Both the position numbers and the translations under genes were made by a program. The notes beneath the pieces are model-generated. The model saw only the letters and a program-made list of their open reading frames with translations. It did no database searches and was not told the origin of the DNA. Shown piece by piece: positions 61,570-64,000 of a stretch of DNA of 64,000 bases. Source of the DNA: Ziziphus jujuba (lineage: Eukaryota; Streptophyta; Magnoliopsida; Rosales; Rhamnaceae); assembly GCF_031755915.1 (NCBI RefSeq), contig NC_083382.1, positions 5,890,001 through 5,954,000 on the forward strand, in the 5' to 3' direction. Each line of letters starts with the position of its first letter. The stretch's first letter is position 1.

Positions 61570-63382
61570 CAATGGCAAAATACTCTAAATATAGGTATGT
61601 GTATATATATATATATATATATAAATCTGCTATAGTGCGTCCCAGTCTTACACAATCTGGAGTGCACCACTGGTTTTTTTTTTTTTTTTTTTTTTTTTAA
61701 TCGTTTGTACCAGTTTATTGTGGATAAAAAACTGTTGGCAAAATTTTATATATTTGTATATATATATATATATATATATATCAAATAGGTAAGAGAAAGA
61801 TTTGAGAGTACAAGAGAAGCTCTCAATTTTGGATAAAAAAAGAAAAAAAAAAAAGAATATTTTTCTTTTATAATTGATTTTGGCCAGCCAAGCAATAATG
61901 GTTAGGGAATTATCCAGAATGGATAGGGTGTAATTTTTGTCATGTTGCACAATTTTCCTTACAGTAAATATAAAATGGGAAGCCCAATCCGGAACTTCTG
62001 GCAAATAGTAAGGTAACGCAGGGCCTATTTAATGCAGAAAAATTATTTGCATGAATTAATTTACAAAACTACCCTCATAGAACCAAACTAATTGCAATGG
62101 TATTCGCCTTGTTAGTTGGCGTTGGCGCTCTGGGGGCCATAGGCCCAGCTTGTGGTTGCAATTTCACTTCCTGCTTCTCTTGCCTGTGGGCCCCCCCTCT
62201 ACTCTCTCCCTACTAATTTAGCAATTTTACTTCCACCCCACCATTCTCTGAATCTCTCTCTCTCTGTCTCTGTGCAAAGTTGCTGCTTTTGTTTTTTGGA
62301 GGTTGGTTGCTTACTTTGCTTGCATTTCTTGCTTTCTTTATTGACTTTGAACAGTTACCAAGCTATTATTGTACATTTTTCCAATCTGGGTTTCTTTCTT
62401 TATTTCTTCATTAGGCTCCCACGGTGGAATTTCACCATCATTCTTTGTTTAGTCTGCTGAAGTCATTCCCTTTACTCAAGTTCTACTTCAGTGACACAAC
62501 TCTGATGCTTGTTGGTTTAGTTTCTAAATGATTTTTTTCCTTCTTTTTTTCTTTTAAATTTTTATGTTATGGGTTTGCTGTTAATCTTGTTGTAATCTTG
62601 TTGTCAAATTTGAAATGTTAAATTTTGGGGCTTTTTACGAGTGGGTGATGCTGGAAATGGAAAATGAAATGTGTGAAGTTAAATTAAGACTGGTCTATAT
62701 GTTGGTGTTTCAAGATTTGACTTTTTTTAATCAAAACAGTTTGACACCCATACCCTTCCATGGTCAAGTACTTAAGATCACCTACCTTTTTCCTTTATCT
62801 GAGATTCCGTGTATTTGTTTAAACAATTCCATTTCGGAAGTGAAGTGTAGAAATGATTTTCAATGAGTATATATTGGCCTTCATATTGAACTCATAAGCT
62901 GGATGATTCACTCTGGTTGGAGACTCTAGTCGGTCTAGATGTTTCTACAATTATGGCGATAGCAGTTATGCATGGACAAGGGGTGAAAGAAGAAAATTTT
63001 CCTGTCTCTTGTTGCCCATAAATTATTGAATTATCAATAAGGTGACCTCGTAGAACCTGTTGATAGAAGGGAAAAAAAATTAGTTAAACAGACAAAATCT
63101 AGCTTCCTTTGACAAAAATTGCAAAAAAAAAAAAAAAAAAAAAAAATTGCACCAAAAAAAAAAAAAAAAGAAAAAGAAAAATCGATATACTGTGTTTATA
63201 GCTATTGATTGATGTTATTAAGTAATTTTTTTAGTTAAAAAGCTAGTGCTTAAATTTAGCATCGATTGTAGTTTATATGCTATATATGACCGCAAGTTTC
63301 ATTTTCTTTATGCTATAGATTTGAGCTGAATTGAAGGAAACATTGGCTTGACACACACTATATTCTTGTCTTGATCCTTCCA
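61570..63382. other. intergenic and probable promoter/leader of the last gene
   Basis: Contains T- and A-rich homopolymers (61675-61698, 63125-63146) and TA tracts. A CT-rich stretch (62200-62275) with less AT-rich sequence to about 62350 could be the promoter or first non-coding exon of the gene starting at 63383. That link is inference. Confidence 0.4.
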
Positions 63383-63708
63383 ATGGCACTCACTGCAAGC
63401 AAGGTTACAAGCAATCCTGTAGCGAATAAGATGACAACTCTTCCTAAATCACATGGAATTTCTTTTGCCAAGTCAATACAACAAAATAAATTACATTTCA
63501 CAAGTCAAGGAGGAGAACCAAGGCAACTAAGCTATGGATGTCTATCAAGTGGAAAAAAAACCTTTCTCAATGATGTTTTGTGGCACACCTGCCGAAAACC
63601 TATTAGTTTAACTGCCTTCCGGGGCTCTTCAGTTTTATGTATGTCAACAGGAACTCAAAATACTGAAACAGAAGAATGTCATTATGATGATTGTGCTGAA
63701 ACAACTAG
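63383..63708 (+). CDS. first coding exon of an unrecognised, possibly organelle-targeted protein (partial)
   Basis: An ATG opens a 108-codon frame that ends at CAACTAG followed by GTAAGC, a strong donor. The gene therefore continues beyond the window. The first 75 residues are rich in Ser, Thr, Lys and Arg with few acids (MALTASKVTSNPVANKMTTL). After about residue 80 the composition turns acidic (TETEECHYDDCAETTR), the usual pattern of a plastid transit peptide leading into a mature protein. I do not recognise the family from this exon. The following intron (63709 onward) shows no further exon in the window. Confidence 0.6.
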
Positions 63709-64000
63709 GTAAGCAAAATTTATTTTTCAATTATTAGATTTGGATTTACTTGAAAGATTATTCATTTTAACCTCTGTGTGAATTATTCTAGAACTGCAGT
63801 TGTAGCTTTGATTAATTGGGAACGTTATGTTTCCCATTTTTCATATTGTTGGGTTCCCTCTATGGCTCCTTCATTAATAAAACTTGGCGAGACAAATGAG
63901 TGCATTGTATTTTTATGATACTTGTTAGGCATTGAAACTCCTTTTAGACACAAGAAAACATCTTTTGCTACTTGTATTGTTCTTTGATTTGGTACTGTTT

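Noticed and set aside
62152..62460. 102-codon ORF (MVAISLPASL...)
   Set aside because: Low-complexity, pyrimidine-driven composition with no family signature. More likely leader or promoter DNA of the gene at 63383.

Overview
This is nuclear DNA from a eudicot plant. Genes are interrupted by AT-rich introns with GT/AG borders, intergenic DNA is rich in A/T homopolymers and (TA)n microsatellites, and the recognisable proteins are plant families (plastid DHAR, GGPP synthase, GASA/snakin, FAR1/FHY3, SWIM-type MULE transposases). The species cannot be fixed from the sequence.

Layout. 0-2.5 kb holds two orphan gene fragments: the first two exons of a ZIFL-type MFS transporter whose ATG reads TTG, and one exon of an NTMC2-type SMP/C2 protein. 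4.0-13.3 kb is a decayed Mutator-like element. It has a mudrA-type transposase on the + strand and a convergent DUF1985/Ulp1 (C48) protease gene on the - strand, the pairing known from Kaonashi-type MULEs. Between them lies a large inverted array of 254-bp units, each with its own short hairpin. 14.8-26 kb is a graveyard of GGPP synthase copies: pseudogene A is split by a Ty3/gypsy retrotransposon (15288-21134), and pseudogene B sits at 25.7 kb beyond a dead LINE. The intact intronless GGPP synthase is at 27690-28778.

30.1-33.8 kb carries a six-exon plastid dehydroascorbate reductase (- strand), and 38.0-42.8 kb a ten-exon TMEM214/DUF2359 gene (+). Both splice models keep frame throughout (274 and 585 residues). 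44.2-53.5 kb is a second MULE with long terminal inverted repeats. It carries a broken FAR1-like transposase, a broken GRF zinc-finger gene and a 3.0-kb solo LTR with a CCATC target duplication. 57.3-58.0 kb is a three-exon GASA/snakin gene. 59.1-61.6 kb is an inverted-repeat element with a hAT-like element nested inside it. The window ends with the first coding exon of an unrecognised, possibly organelle-targeted protein (63383-63708).

The apparently intact host genes are GGPPS, DHAR, TMEM214, GASA and the terminal partial gene. Most of the remaining recognisable sequence is transposon-derived or pseudogenic. The most unusual structure is the nested palindrome at 7.03-9.76 kb, which could form a very long hairpin RNA inside a Mutator-like element.
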